The position numbers and the translations under genes were made by a program. DNA of 64,000 bases from Paenibacillus tundrae (GTDB lineage: Bacteria; Bacillota; Bacilli; Paenibacillales; Paenibacillaceae). The notes under the pieces were generated by a model. It made no database searches, was not told where the DNA came from, and worked only from the letters and a program-made list of their open reading frames with translations. The DNA lies in the NCBI RefSeq assembly GCF_030812775.1, contig NZ_JAUSTI010000012.1:111882-175881 (forward strand), in the 5' to 3' direction. Shown here in pieces: positions 63,753-64,000 of the stretch (positions are counted from its first letter, which is position 1; each line of letters starts with the position of its first letter).

Positions 63753-63855
63753 TATTATTGTGACGATAACCGCTCCGTCAATGGTTCACGCTTGCGACAT
63801 AGAACAGGCACCTGCTGCTAGAACGACTACAAACAGTCATGGACTTGGAACCTAA
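63715..63855 (+). CDS. AloP-like signalling pro-peptide, 46 residues
   Basis: ATG 63715 follows GAGGTG by ten bases, inside the end of the receptor gene in another frame. Residues 1-26 are a Sec signal (IKKLVLIIATC.., ending VHA), then a 20-residue pro-region with C27 and the C-terminus TTTNSHGLGT. RRNPP signals are exported, trimmed to five to ten C-terminal residues and re-imported by Opp. The likely mature peptide is SHGLGT or close to it. From memory, a Paenibacillus AloP signal has the related form SHGxGx. Confidence 0.82.
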   Translation: MIKKLVLIIATCSIIVTITAPSMVHACDIEQAPAARTTTNSHGLGT

Positions 63856-63900
63856 ACAGCCGAAATCTATTGAATAGTAAAAATAGTTATAAAAACTCCA

Positions 63901-64000
63901 TGTAATGGTATTATCCCCTTTAAGTAGACACTTAAAAAAACCTTCATGTTATCATGAGGGTTCAAGTGAGACTTGGAGGGGATATTTTTTTATGGCGAAA
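63901..64000 (+). mobile_element. left end of a probable insertion sequence (cut by window)
   Basis: TGTAATGG at 63901 followed by CCCCTTTAAGTAGACAC resembles the terminal region of IS3/IS150-group elements. GGAGGGG then precedes ATG GCG AAA at 63992, the expected start of a transposase orfA, where the window ends. The sequence is too short to prove the family. Confidence 0.4.

Overview
The window looks like chromosomal DNA of a Paenibacillus-like Firmicute. The reasons are moderate GC, strong GGAGG-type ribosome sites often followed by TTG or GTG starts, YesN/AraC-type regulators with Cache-like sensors, lipoprotein solute-binding proteins, an S-layer-homology protein, a Gram-positive RND pump and, at the right end, a receptor/peptide pair of the paenibacillal AloR/AloP (AimR-like) type. 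No rRNA, tRNA or cas gene was seen.

Layout. 1-457: copies of a structured repeat. 458-2441: MFS transporter and mobA. 2501-12361: a galactoside locus with an AraC regulator, a GH42 beta-galactosidase preceded by a perfect-consensus cre site, a two-component system and an ABC importer without its own ATPase. 12503-14764: MocR regulator divergent from a LysE exporter. 15013-17224: soluble chemoreceptor and moaA. 17603-21593: orphan lipoprotein and Cache/AraC regulator. 21942-24662: an SLH / PAP2-type acid phosphatase / autotransporter-strand fusion. 24792-27032: chemoreceptor. 27461-41099: a reductive pyrimidine catabolic operon (ABC importer, aminotransferase, two unrelated carbamoyl-amidases, PreT, PreA, dihydropyrimidinase, a 75-residue orphan) with a convergent PucR regulator. 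41394-49044: RND pump with TetR regulator, a 43-residue membrane peptide, a TetR-SMR-SMR operon and a phospholipase D-like protein.

49168-59940 is a light-controlled carotenoid island. A CarH-type B12 photoreceptor gene is followed by seven overlapping crt genes (two CrtN-like enzymes, CrtM/CrtB synthase, CruF-like hydratase, acyltransferase, glycosyltransferase, third CrtN-like enzyme) and then type 2 IPP isomerase. Both the carH promoter and the crt promoter carry three GTATAAT-like units spaced exactly 11 bp apart over the -10 region, as expected for CarH operators. The likely product is a glycosylated, acylated C30 carotenoid made in the light.

59966-60717 is an orphan type I-C-like CRISPR array (nine 33-nt repeats, eight spacers) with a retained leader. 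Beyond it lie a small membrane-protein gene with a one-base frameshift, two further small or unknown genes, and a peptide-signalling pair: a 460-residue HTH/TPR-like receptor (62370-63752) overlapped by a 46-residue secreted pro-peptide (63715-63855) ending in SHGLGT. The last 100 bases look like the left end of an insertion sequence.

Start sites were moved to the codon best placed after a ribosome site where the longest frame ran past it. All functions are inferred from sequence reading alone.
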